A stretch of DNA of 7,101 bases from Alphaproteobacteria bacterium (GCA_003693905.1 RFLL01000027.1:1-7101); one strand, 5' to 3'; shown: positions 1 through 6,277, counted from the stretch's first letter. Program-made: numbers and translations. Notes: generated by a model not told the origin, from the sequence alone.

Positions 1-130
1 CGCTCGTTCTGAGCGCAACCGGGCCCGGAACTTGTGCCGTCGGCGCGTCCGCCGCAGCGGCGGCCGGAGACGCCGGGGCGAGGACGGAGGCGACGACGAA
101 GGCGACAACGAGGACGAAAAGCCGGGACAT
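1..130 (-). CDS. flgA: FlgA, flagellar P-ring formation chaperone (N-terminal part, cut by window edge)
   Basis: Only the first 43 codons lie in the window; the gene continues past base 1. The reading begins MSRLFVLVVAFVVASVLAP and runs into an Ala-rich stretch (AAAAAD), which is a typical Sec signal peptide with cleavage expected near residues 25-28. The mature part then reads VPGPVALRTS, resembling the start of FlgA beta-domains. FlgA is a periplasmic chaperone that helps FlgI assemble into the P ring. The ATG at 130 is supported by a GGAAGG ribosome site (complement of 141-146) 10 nt upstream. It starts 29 nt after the flgG stop, in the common alphaproteobacterial order flgF-flgG-flgA, so it is probably the third gene of that operon. 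The assignment rests on the signal peptide and position, since most of the protein is outside the window. Another exported flagellar protein is the alternative. Confidence 0.72.
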   Translation of the reverse strand, partial: MSRLFVLVVAFVVASVLAPASPAAAAADAPTAQVPGPVALRTS

Positions 131-159
131 GGCGCGATGACCTTCCAAAAACCGCAGGA

Positions 160-945
160 TCAGCGAAGCTGGGTGACGCTCGACATCATTTCGTCGGAGG
201 CCTGGATCACCCGTGAATTCATCTCGTAGGCGCGCTGCGCGGTGATCAGGTTGGTGATTTCGGCCACGATGTTGACGTTGGAGTTTTCCAGCGCTCCTTG
301 CTGGATGGTGCCGTAGCCATCGGAGCCGGGGGTGGCCAGAATGGCGGCACCCGAAGCCTGGGTTTCCAGAAACAGGTTGTCGCCGATAGCCTGAAGCCCG
401 GCTTCGTTGGGGAAGTTGGCAAGCTGGATCTGACCGACGTTGGTCGGTGCCGTCTGTCCGTCGATCGACACCAGCACCTCGCCTTCGGCGTTGATCGTGA
501 TGTCGACGGCATCGTCGGGGATGGTGATCCCCGGCTGGATGATGTAGCCGTCGGAGGTGACGAGGTCGCCGTCCGGGCTGCGGCCCAATGCCCCGGCCCG
601 GGTATAGGCGGTCTCGCCGCTGGGCAGTTCGACGGCAAAGTACCCTTTGCCGTTGATGGCGAGATCGAGGCTGTTGTCGGTGATCACAAGGCTGCCCTGC
701 TCGGTGATGCGATAGATGGCCGCCGGCTTGACGCCGAGGCCGATCTGAATGCCCGACGGCACGATCGTTCCGGCATCCGAGGTCGTGGTCCCGGCGCGCA
801 GCAGGTTCTGATACAGCAGGTCATGGAATTCGGCCCGCTGGCGTTTGAAGCCGGTGGTGTTGATGTTGGCGATATTGTTGGAAATCACTTCGACGTTGAG
901 CTGCTGGGCCAGCATTCCCGTCGCCGCGATGCTCAGTGATCGCAT
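160..945 (-). CDS. flgG: FlgG, flagellar distal rod protein
   Basis: The 261-residue product has the usual full length for FlgG, which builds the distal part of the flagellar rod crossing the periplasm and P/L rings. The N-terminal rod-family motif is clear: MRSLSIAATGMLAQQLNVEV, then ANINTTGFKRQ at residues 26-36. The central region has DLAINGKGYFAVE (residues 94-106) and YTRAGAL (114-120), typical of FlgG/FlgF/FlgE. The C-terminal family segment is at residues 219-252, with LENSNVNIVAEITNLI and AQRAYEMNS. The N- and C-terminal helices are expected to pair as a coiled coil in the rod, and export is by the flagellar type III apparatus without a cleaved signal. The start at 945 has a strong AGGAGG site (complement of 956-961) 10 nt upstream. 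It lies 22 nt after flgF and is likely cotranscribed with it. Confidence 0.97.
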   Translation of the reverse strand: MRSLSIAATGMLAQQLNVEVISNNIANINTTGFKRQRAEFHDLLYQNLLRAGTTTSDAGTIVPSGIQIGLGVKPAAIYRITEQGSLVITDNSLDLAINGKGYFAVELPSGETAYTRAGALGRSPDGDLVTSDGYIIQPGITIPDDAVDITINAEGEVLVSIDGQTAPTNVGQIQLANFPNEAGLQAIGDNLFLETQASGAAILATPGSDGYGTIQQGALENSNVNIVAEITNLITAQRAYEMNSRVIQASDEMMSSVTQLR

Positions 946-967
946 GGTCTCGAACCCTCCTGAATTG

Positions 968-1696
968 CTATGCCCGGCCGATGATGGCTTCGATTGCGCT
1001 CATGATGCGCTGATGCTCGGTCTCGGCCAGTTGCGCGGCCGACTGATAGCTGCGCAGCACCTTGATCATGCGCGTCATTTCGGCCACGGCCTGGACGTTT
1101 GACGTTTCGATCATGCCCTGCATGATTTCGGCCTCTCCAGCCGGTTGCGGGCGTTGCTCGCCGGCGTCGTAAAGGCCGTTGCCTTCCTTGGACAGCAGTT
1201 GCGGTGTCTCGAAGGTGACGACCTGGATCTTGCCGATCACCTGCGTATCGGCCGACACCGTTCCGTCCCGCGCAATGGTGATCGTGCTGGTATCGGGCGG
1301 AACGAAGATCGGAGAATCGGTTTCGTTGAGGACCGGGCGACCTTCCAGGGTGACGATCCGCCCCTGATTGTCGAGCTGGAAGGCCCCGTGGCGGGTATAG
1401 CGCGGCCCGTTGTCGGTCTCGATGACGAAGAACCCGTCGCCGTGGATGGCTAGGTCCAGAGGATTGCCGGTTTCGTGCAACGGCCCTTCGCTCATGTCGC
1501 GGAGAAAGGCGACATCGTGAACCATGCTGAGCGGTTGGCCGTCGGCGATGCCGGTGCGATCGAGAAACTCCGTGAAGATCATCTGCTCGGCCTTGAAGCC
1601 GGCCGTGTTGATATTGGCCAGATTGGTGGCGATCGTATCCATCTGGCGGGCCAGAACCTGCTGGCGGGAAAGGGCGACCGGAAAAGAGTTTTCCAT
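968..1696 (-). CDS. flgF: FlgF, flagellar proximal rod protein
   Basis: The 242-residue product starts MENSFPVALSRQQVLARQMD, followed by the rod signature NLANINTAGFKAEQ (residues 25-38). Middle-domain motifs are NPLDLAIHGDGFFVIE (78-93) and YTRHGAFQLDNQGR (100-113), and the C-terminal segment has ETSNVQAVAEMTRMI (197-211). FlgF is one of the proximal rod components between the MS ring and FlgG. The open frame extends upstream to an ATG at 1957, but those 87 extra codons are Arg/Pro-rich and resemble nothing in the family. The ATG at 1696 matches the usual FlgF N-terminus and lies about 90 nt downstream of the predicted start of a sigma-54 promoter at 1797-1812, which sits inside the spurious extension. 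No strong Shine-Dalgarno sequence is visible before 1696. This is the first gene of the leftward operon flgF-flgG-flgA. Confidence 0.95.
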   Translation of the reverse strand: MENSFPVALSRQQVLARQMDTIATNLANINTAGFKAEQMIFTEFLDRTGIADGQPLSMVHDVAFLRDMSEGPLHETGNPLDLAIHGDGFFVIETDNGPRYTRHGAFQLDNQGRIVTLEGRPVLNETDSPIFVPPDTSTITIARDGTVSADTQVIGKIQVVTFETPQLLSKEGNGLYDAGEQRPQPAGEAEIMQGMIETSNVQAVAEMTRMIKVLRSYQSAAQLAETEHQRIMSAIEAIIGRA

Positions 1697-1796
1697 CGGA
1701 TCGGTATCTGATCTGTCTGTGGCGCGTCGATGTTGGCGTTGGCGAATTCCGGGACCGGATGGAACCCAGGCCTTTGTGCCTGTGTCGCCATCGTCA

Positions 1797-1812
1797 TGCA
1801 TGGCGCGTGCCA
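1797..1812 (-). promoter_or_regulatory. Sigma-54 (RpoN) promoter for the flgF operon
   Basis: On the minus strand the sequence is TGGCACG, then CGCC, then ATGCA. This fits the sigma-54 consensus TGGCACG-N4-TTGCW with a single mismatch and keeps the invariant GG-N10-GC spacing. Transcription would start near 1786, giving flgF an untranslated leader of about 90 nt. Sigma-54 control of rod operons is known in Caulobacter, where FlbD activates it. No activator gene is in this window. The match and its correct strand and position make it credible, but no activator binding site has been verified. Confidence 0.75.
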
Positions 1813-2075
1813 AATCGTGCGGGTTCGGTCCGGATCGGCCGGCGCTCAGGAAAAATGACCACATTTCGGGCCATTGAGGGGCCCCGGAGCCGTACAGGTG
1901 CAGGGGGCGACGGTAGACCTTGCCCGGCAACTCTTGCCCCGATGGGCCGCAGTGCATGAGCCTGCGGACGCTGAAGACGCCGCTCCGGGTGCCCCGGGAC
2001 TCCGGGGGTGCTCCTCCCTGACCCGGGGCAGGCGGCTTCCGGGCGATGTCCGGATGGTATGCGGAGCGCGCTTTC

Positions 2076-2091
2076 TAAACTTCTTCTTAAC
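2076..2091 (+). promoter_or_regulatory. CtrA-like binding box upstream of fliL
   Basis: The sequence reads TAAA, seven bases, then TTAAC. The CtrA full site is TTAA-N7-TTAAC, so the only mismatch is one base in the first half. It ends 57 bp before the fliL ATG at 2149. By eye, TTAA occurs only twice in the whole window, here and at 5094, and both lie in gene-upstream gaps. CtrA controls early flagellar operons in Caulobacter and motility in several Rhodospirillales. The call is inferred from motif and position. Confidence 0.5.
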
Positions 2092-2148
2092 CGCGATGGC
2101 CTAGCTTTTCGGGCACGAAAAATCTCTGAAATCAGCGGGTTTGCAAAC

Positions 2149-2700
2149 ATGGCGGACAAAGAGGAAGCACCCGAGGCCGAAACGGAAGAGGGTGCCGAGG
2201 GGGCCGGTGCGGACGGCGGCGAAGCCGTACCGCGCAAGATGCCGGGCAAGAAACTGGTTTTGTTCGTCGTCGCTCCGATCATGCTGCTTCTGGCGGCGGG
2301 GGCGGGGGTCTATTTCTCCGGCCTGGCTGATTCCCTGCTCGGCAAGGGCGAGGGAGAAGACGCGAAAATGGCCGAGGCGGAGGCCGAACCTGGGCCATCC
2401 GTCTTTTTCGACCTGCCCGACATGCTGGTCAATCTCAACACCAGCGGGCGCAGAACCGGCTACCTCAAGCTGTCGGTCAGTCTGGAACTCGGCAGCGAAG
2501 AAGATCAGGTCATCGTCGAAAAGGTTCTGCCGCGGGTCATCGACAATTTCCAGGTCTATCTGCGCGAATTGCGCATCGAGGACCTTCAGGGATCGGCCGG
2601 CATGCAACGCCTGCGTGAAGAGCTTCTTACGCGGGTTGTGACCGCGGCCGAGCCGGCCGAAGTCAGGGACGTTCTGTTCCGCGAAATTCTCATTCAATAG
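2149..2700 (+). CDS. fliL: FliL, flagellar basal body-associated protein
   Basis: The 183-residue protein has an acidic cytoplasmic N-terminus (MADKEEAPEAETEEG), a KK-flanked single membrane helix at about residues 36-57, a short Glu/Ala-rich linker, and a periplasmic domain from about residue 83. The domain has the FliL pattern FFDLPDMLVNLNTSGRR (87-102) and YLKLSVSLEL (105-114), and ends RDVLFREILIQ, close to the usual FliL C-terminus. FliL is an inner-membrane protein that surrounds or supports the stator at the rotor and affects torque and swarming. The frame is open from an ATG at 2008, but those 47 codons do not resemble FliL and would overlap the CtrA-like box. ATG 2149 is therefore chosen, although its ribosome site is weak. 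It precedes fliM by 10 nt, the common fliL-fliM order. Confidence 0.95.
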   Translation: MADKEEAPEAETEEGAEGAGADGGEAVPRKMPGKKLVLFVVAPIMLLLAAGAGVYFSGLADSLLGKGEGEDAKMAEAEAEPGPSVFFDLPDMLVNLNTSGRRTGYLKLSVSLELGSEEDQVIVEKVLPRVIDNFQVYLRELRIEDLQGSAGMQRLREELLTRVVTAAEPAEVRDVLFREILIQ

Positions 2701-2710
2701 CGATTCTCAC

Positions 2711-3814
2711 ATGGCCGAAGATCTCGAACAGACGGAAGAGGGAGGTGACGTCGATCAGGACGCCATGCTGGCCGAATGGGAGGCCATGGCCAACGAGGAC
2801 TCCGACGGCGAAGCCGCCGTCAGCGAGACCTCTACCGGATCGACGCGGGTTCTTGACCAGAGCGAAATCGACAGCCTGCTCGGCGTCGATGTCGATGGTT
2901 CGGAAGAGAACGAGAAGTCCGGCATTCAGGCGATTCTCAACTCGGCGCTGGTCTCCTACGAGCGGTTGCCGATGCTGGAGGTCGTCTTCGACCGCCTGGT
3001 GCGGATGATGTCGACCTCGTTGCGCAACTTCACTTCCGACAATGTCGAGGTCAGCCTCGACAACATCAGTTCGGCCCGCTTCGGCGATTACCTGAATTCG
3101 ATACCGCTGCCGGCGATGCTGGCCGTTTTCAAGGCCGAGGAGTGGGACAACTACGGCCTGATGACCGTCGATAGCGCGCTTATCTACTCCATCGTCGACG
3201 TCCTGCTGGGCGGGCGTCGCGGAACCGCGGCGATGCGGATCGAAGGGCGTCCCTACACCACCATCGAGCGCAATCTGGTCGAGCGCATGGTCCACGTCGT
3301 GCTCGGCGATCTGTCCGCGGCCTTTGATCCGCTGTCGCCGACGACCTTCCGTTTCGAGCGGCTGGAGACGAACCCGCGCTTTGCCACCATTGCCAGGGCC
3401 GCGAACGCCACGGTCGTCGTCACGTTGCGTGTCGATATGGAAGATCGCGGCGGACGGATCGAGCTGCTGATCCCGTATGCGACCCTGGAACCGGTCCGCG
3501 AGCTTCTGCTTCAGATGTTCATGGGCGAGAAGTTCGGGCGCGACTCGATCTGGGAAGGGCATCTGACCGCCGAGTTGTGGCAGACGGAGGTGAACCTGAA
3601 AGCGGTTCTCGACCAGATCGAGCTGCCGTTGCGCGATATTCTCAATTGGACCGAAGGAAGCCGCCTGGAGCTCAACTGTACGCCGAAGTCGAAGATCGAG
3701 ATGCACTGCGGTGACATCCCTCTTTTCAAGGGCTTCATGGGCCGCAAAGGCGGCCACATCGCCGTGCGTGTGGCCGAAAAGATAGTGCGCGAACAGGGGG
3801 GCGAATCGGAATGA
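2711..3814 (+). CDS. fliM: FliM, flagellar motor switch protein
   Basis: FliM forms much of the cytoplasmic C ring, binds phosphorylated CheY and passes the signal to FliG and FliN. The protein has 367 residues, slightly longer than the E. coli form (334). The extra length is an acidic N-terminal tail of about 45 residues before the CheY-binding peptide LDQSEIDSLLG (48-58). The middle domain spans roughly 85-280, including YERLPMLEVVFDRLVR (83-98), the GG loop LLGGRRG (165-171) and TTIERNLVERMV (183-194). The C-terminal SpoA-like domain is at about 285-360, ending GHIAVRVAEKI. The gene begins 10 nt after fliL without an obvious Shine-Dalgarno sequence. Its stop overlaps the next start as ATGA (3811-3814), which suggests translational coupling. 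An in-frame ATG at 2765 would leave the CheY peptide intact, so the exact start is less certain than the identity. Confidence 0.97.
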   Translation: MAEDLEQTEEGGDVDQDAMLAEWEAMANEDSDGEAAVSETSTGSTRVLDQSEIDSLLGVDVDGSEENEKSGIQAILNSALVSYERLPMLEVVFDRLVRMMSTSLRNFTSDNVEVSLDNISSARFGDYLNSIPLPAMLAVFKAEEWDNYGLMTVDSALIYSIVDVLLGGRRGTAAMRIEGRPYTTIERNLVERMVHVVLGDLSAAFDPLSPTTFRFERLETNPRFATIARAANATVVVTLRVDMEDRGGRIELLIPYATLEPVRELLLQMFMGEKFGRDSIWEGHLTAELWQTEVNLKAVLDQIELPLRDILNWTEGSRLELNCTPKSKIEMHCGDIPLFKGFMGRKGGHIAVRVAEKIVREQGGESE

Positions 3815-4305
3815 GCGGCGGCACCGTGATCACCCTCGCATTCGACGGACTGGTTGCCGTTCTGCTCGTGACGACGATCGTCTATGCCGTCATCCTCAAT
3901 CGAAGGTTGGCGCAGTTGCGGCAGACGCGGAGCGAAATGGAAGCGGTGATTGCCCGCCTGGCCGAGGCTACGGACGCGGCCCGCAACGGCCTGGCGGCCC
4001 TGCGTGAGCACGCGCAGGAGGCGGATCAGGGACTGCAACGTTCCATCGACAAGGCGCGCGGCCTTGCCGACGAGTTGTCGTATCTGCTGGAACGCGCCGT
4101 TGCCGCCGCTGATCGCCTCGAATCCGGTATTTCCGCGGCCCGTCATGCGGCCCCGGGAGCATCCGCCGCAGCGCCCGCGAACGCGGCCGGGACCGACGCG
4201 GCCGGGACCGACGCGCCTGGGCGACAACGCCCGGCACCGCGTGCAACCCCGCGCCTGTCGCCCGAACAGGCGAAGCTGCAGAAGGCTCTGTTGAACGTCC
4301 GCTGA
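3811..4305 (+). CDS. DUF6468-like membrane-anchored coiled-coil protein
   Basis: This 164-residue protein has one N-terminal membrane helix (about residues 6-29, rich in Val and Leu, followed by RRL on the cytoplasmic side). A long heptad-like Ala/Leu/Glu/Arg helix runs from about 32 to 110. An Ala/Pro/Gly-rich linker (111-148) contains a tandem AAGTD repeat, and the conserved-looking tail is LSPEQAKLQKALLNVR. This layout and its place directly after fliM match the DUF6468-type proteins of alphaproteobacterial flagellar clusters, whose biochemical role is not established. Membrane topology and coupling with fliM by a 4-bp ATGA overlap suggest a motor-associated or basal-body accessory function, but that is inference. 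The family name is from memory of the pattern, not from a search. Confidence 0.78.
   Translation: MSGGTVITLAFDGLVAVLLVTTIVYAVILNRRLAQLRQTRSEMEAVIARLAEATDAARNGLAALREHAQEADQGLQRSIDKARGLADELSYLLERAVAAADRLESGISAARHAAPGASAAAPANAAGTDAAGTDAPGRQRPAPRATPRLSPEQAKLQKALLNVR
4183..4212 (+). repeat. Two-copy 15-bp tandem repeat inside the DUF6468-like gene
   Basis: The unit gcggccgggaccgac occurs twice in exact tandem (4183-4197 and 4198-4212) and keeps the reading frame, encoding AAGTD twice in the flexible Ala/Pro linker. It probably arose by slipped replication, and its copy number may vary between strains. Confidence 0.85.
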
Positions 4306-4315
4306 CTGCTTCGAG

Positions 4316-5056
4316 ATGCCGAAACGTCAACCGACACGAAAGAAACCTGTGATGCGCCTGCGGTTGTTTCCGGTTCTGATTGTAGTCGCCGGGGTGGCCT
4401 TCGCCGTGAGATTGGGAGATCTGTGGCACGGCCTGAGCACCGATGCCCAGGCCCAGACGGTCACCCGGCCCCCGCGCGCCGATCCCGGAGTCCCGGCACC
4501 GGATCCGGGCCTGATGCCGGCGGCAGGCGATTCCCAAGCAGCGCTCGGTGAAGAAGCCGCGTCAGGCTCCGATGCGAACGCGGCGGCCGACTCCTCGCCG
4601 GTGCGCACCGCCGCCCTGGCGCCGCGTGATCCGTTGCTGATGACCGATGAAGAAATCGCCTTTCTTCAGGCCTTGGCGGCACGGCGAGAAGAGCTGGAGC
4701 GGCGCACGCGCGAGCTCGAGGAACGCGAAGTCCTGCTTCAGGCCGCCGAACGACGGCTTCAGGAAAAGGTCGATGGACTGCGCGCATTGCGCGCCTCGAT
4801 CGAAAAGCTGGTCAAGCAACGCGAAGAGGAAACGGAGAGCCAGTATCGGAGCCTGGTCAAGATCTACGAGACGATGAAGCCGAAGGATGCCGCGCGCATT
4901 TTCGAAGAGCTCGACATGGCGGTTCTGCTGCCGGTCGTCGAGCGCATGAAAGAGCGCAAGGCGGCGCCGATTCTGGCCAAGATGAACCCCGAAAAAGCCA
5001 AGGCCATCACGGTCGAACTGGCTCAGCGCAAAGCGCCGGCCGAGACAGCGAAATGA
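4316..5056 (+). CDS. MotE-like periplasmic flagellar motor accessory protein
   Basis: The 246-residue product has a basic N-terminus (MPKRQPTRKK) and one hydrophobic helix at about residues 17-32, acting as a signal anchor or signal peptide. A Pro/Ala-rich low-complexity linker follows (about 45-105). A strong charged coiled coil (about 111-185, with EELERRTRELEEREVLL) leads to a C-terminal helical domain at about 182-238, with YETMKPKDAARIFEELD and ILAKMNPEKAKAI. That last domain resembles the MgtE N-terminal intracellular domain found in MotE-family proteins. In Sinorhizobium, MotE is a periplasmic chaperone for the stator-associated protein MotC. No MotC is visible here, so that partner is not implied. 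The start at 4316 is 10 nt after the previous stop. An alternative ATG at 4352 sits just before the hydrophobic helix. The gene closes the fliL-fliM group. Confidence 0.8.
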   Translation: MPKRQPTRKKPVMRLRLFPVLIVVAGVAFAVRLGDLWHGLSTDAQAQTVTRPPRADPGVPAPDPGLMPAAGDSQAALGEEAASGSDANAAADSSPVRTAALAPRDPLLMTDEEIAFLQALAARREELERRTRELEEREVLLQAAERRLQEKVDGLRALRASIEKLVKQREEETESQYRSLVKIYETMKPKDAARIFEELDMAVLLPVVERMKERKAAPILAKMNPEKAKAITVELAQRKAPAETAK

Positions 5057-5082
5057 TCCCGGCGTGCGTGCATATCCCTACT

Positions 5083-5098
5083 TTTACGTAACCTTAAC
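5083..5098 (+). promoter_or_regulatory. CtrA-like binding box upstream of cheY
   Basis: The sequence is TTTA, seven bases (CGTAACC), then TTAAC, one mismatch from TTAA-N7-TTAAC. It lies 78 bp before the cheY ATG in a short AT-rich gap (about 5070-5120) within an otherwise GC-rich window. It pairs with the similar box before fliL and suggests that cheY starts its own CtrA-controlled transcription unit. This is a motif-based inference. Confidence 0.5.
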
Positions 5099-5122
5099 TC
5101 GGTTTCGCTAAGTAAAGACCTG

Positions 5123-5155
5123 CATCCGGCGAAACGGATGTTGTCATGACATCCG
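5123..5155 (+). promoter_or_regulatory. Alternative hairpins / inverted repeats in the cheY leader
   Basis: Three copies of one hexamer alternate in direction: CATCCG (5123-5128), CGGATG (5135-5140) and CATCCG (5150-5155). The middle copy can pair with the first (6-bp stem, loop GCGAAA) or with the third (7-bp stem CGGATGT/ACATCCG, loop TGTCATG), but not both at once. The last copy ends 9 nt before the AAGGAG ribosome site. It could be an RNA switch in the leader or a DNA operator for a dimeric regulator. The sequence alone does not decide. Confidence 0.4.
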
Positions 5156-5176
5156 AACGATACCAAGGAGTGCCCG

Positions 5177-5566
5177 ATGGCTGCCGTTGACAAGAACATG
5201 CCGATCCTGATCGTGGACGATTACAAGACGATGTTGCGGATCATCCGCAATCTTCTGAAGCAGCTTGGCTTCAACAACGTCGATGAGGCGACCGATGGCA
5301 GTCAGGCGCTGCAAAAGCTGCGTGACAAGGAATTCGGCCTGGTCATCTCGGACTGGAACATGGAGCCGATGAGCGGCCTTCAGCTTCTGAAGGAAGTGCG
5401 TGCGGACACCAAGCTCAAGGAACTGCCGTTCATCATGATCACGGCCGAGAGCAAAAGCGAGAACGTCATCGCCGCCAAGGAAGCCGGTGTCAGCAATTAC
5501 ATCGTCAAGCCGTTCAACGCGGCCACCCTGAAAGGGAAGCTGGTCACGGTTCTGGGCAACTTCTGA
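5177..5566 (+). CDS. cheY: CheY, single-domain chemotaxis response regulator
   Basis: The 129-residue protein is a receiver domain alone, the usual CheY size. The acidic pocket residues D14 and D15 ([10 protein letters not shown]), phosphoacceptor D59 ([13 protein letters not shown]), switch Thr89 (IMITAES), Tyr108 and Lys111 (YIVKPF) are all present, so the domain looks competent for phosphotransfer. When phosphorylated by CheA, CheY diffuses to FliM and changes motor direction or speed. The start has a clear AAGGAG site (5165-5170) 6 nt upstream. The gene lies 30 nt before the CheZ-type phosphatase. CheA is not in the window. Small receiver proteins can serve other pathways, but the conserved pocket and the neighbouring cheZ and fliM support a chemotaxis role. 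Confidence 0.95.
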   Translation: MAAVDKNMPILIVDDYKTMLRIIRNLLKQLGFNNVDEATDGSQALQKLRDKEFGLVISDWNMEPMSGLQLLKEVRADTKLKELPFIMITAESKSENVIAAKEAGVSNYIVKPFNAATLKGKLVTVLGNF

Positions 5567-5596
5567 CCCGCCGCGGACAGACGGAGGCTGACCCCC

Positions 5597-6277
5597 ATGT
5601 CTGCGGCCGTGGCGCCCGACGAAATCCGCAAGCACCTCGTCAAGCTCGACCGGAGCCGGGTTTGCGTTGACCCGAACGACATCGTCGAGATTGTCGAAAG
5701 CGTGATGGCGTCGGTTCACGGCGACAGCGACAGTATCAACGTCAAGCTGCACGAGGAAATCACCGCCCTGGCCGCCTATATCCAGCAGGCCAAGGCCGAG
5801 ATCTCCTCCATCGGCGCCGACGAGATCAAGCACAAGTTCATCCCCGATGCGGCCGAAGAGCTGTCGGCCGTGGTCACTGCCGCCGAAACGGCGACCCACG
5901 AGATTTTCGAAGCCATCGAGACCGTGGAAGCCCTGAGCGAAACCGTTGCGCCCGAAGCGGCCAACGTGATCGCCGAGGCGGCAACGCGCATCTACGAAGC
6001 GTGCGCGTTTCAGGACATCACCGGGCAACGCATTTCCAAGGTGGTGAAGATGCTGGAGCGGGTCGAACACAAGGTGGGGGCCATGCTTGCCGCCTTCGGC
6101 GAAGGAGTGATGCCCCCCGGTGATCAGGCCGGCCCCGCCTGCAAGCCGGCCCCTGCATCCGCTCCGGCGGAACCGGCGGCGCCGAACAAGGACGACGAAC
6201 TGATGAATGGTCCGCAATTGCCCGAAAACGCGATGAGCCAGGACGAAATCGACGCCCTTCTCGCCAGCTTCGACTGA
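5597..6277 (+). CDS. cheZ: CheZ-family CheY-P phosphatase
   Basis: CheZ speeds dephosphorylation of CheY-P to end the signal. The 226-residue protein is largely helical and contains the CheZ active-site segment ACAFQDITGQRI at residues 135-146. D140 and Q144 correspond to the E. coli D143 and Q147 catalytic pair (QDLTGQ). A Pro/Ala-rich linker (about 171-205) leads to the C-terminal peptide MSQDEIDALLASFD (213-226), which resembles the CheY-tethering tail of enteric CheZ and is also close to the FliM N-terminal peptide. The gene lies 30 nt after cheY with a GGAGG site (5583-5587) 9 nt before the ATG. Alphaproteobacterial members diverge widely from the enteric CheZ, so the catalytic motif carries most of the assignment. 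Confidence 0.87.
   Translation: MSAAVAPDEIRKHLVKLDRSRVCVDPNDIVEIVESVMASVHGDSDSINVKLHEEITALAAYIQQAKAEISSIGADEIKHKFIPDAAEELSAVVTAAETATHEIFEAIETVEALSETVAPEAANVIAEAATRIYEACAFQDITGQRISKVVKMLERVEHKVGAMLAAFGEGVMPPGDQAGPACKPAPASAPAEPAAPNKDDELMNGPQLPENAMSQDEIDALLASFD

Larger units (their letters stand above)
1697..2148. other. Divergent flgF / fliL intergenic region
   Basis: This 452-bp stretch separates leftward flgF from rightward fliL. Open frames exist on both strands but look non-coding: they are Arg/Pro/Gly-rich and match no family, and several are simply upstream extensions of flgF or fliL. I see three things in it: a sigma-54-type promoter facing flgF (1797-1812), a GC-rich inverted repeat (1992-2007, with a second partner at 2022-2028), and a CtrA-like box facing fliL (2076-2091). 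The AT-richer part is confined to about 2070-2150, next to fliL, as expected for a promoter. Confidence 0.75.

Noticed and set aside
298..939. 213-codon open frame on the plus strand
   Set aside because: It is antisense to flgG and Gly/Asp/Val-rich, a mirror of the real coding strand.
1697..1957. N-terminal extension of flgF to the ATG at 1957
   Set aside because: The 87 added residues are unlike any FlgF. The family N-terminus starts at 1696, and a sigma-54 promoter lies within the extension.
2008..2148. N-terminal extension of fliL to the ATG at 2008
   Set aside because: The residues do not resemble FliL and cover a likely promoter region with a CtrA-like box. MADKEEAP at 2149 gives normal FliL topology.
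1794..2282. 162-codon minus-strand frame between flgF and fliL
   Set aside because: It overlaps the start of fliL in antisense, is Ser/Pro/Arg-rich and has no convincing ribosome site or motif.
2690..3757. 355-codon open frame on the minus strand
   Set aside because: It lies fully antisense to fliM, whose conserved domains are clear. The product is Arg/Gln/His-rich without family resemblance.
5057..5082. Terminator after the MotE-like gene
   Set aside because: There is no GC-rich hairpin followed by a T-run in the gap, so termination there cannot be supported from sequence.
5113..5140. Possible FliA (sigma-28) promoter starting at TAAAGACC
   Set aside because: The upstream element resembles TAAAG, but nothing like GCCGATAA follows at the right spacing.
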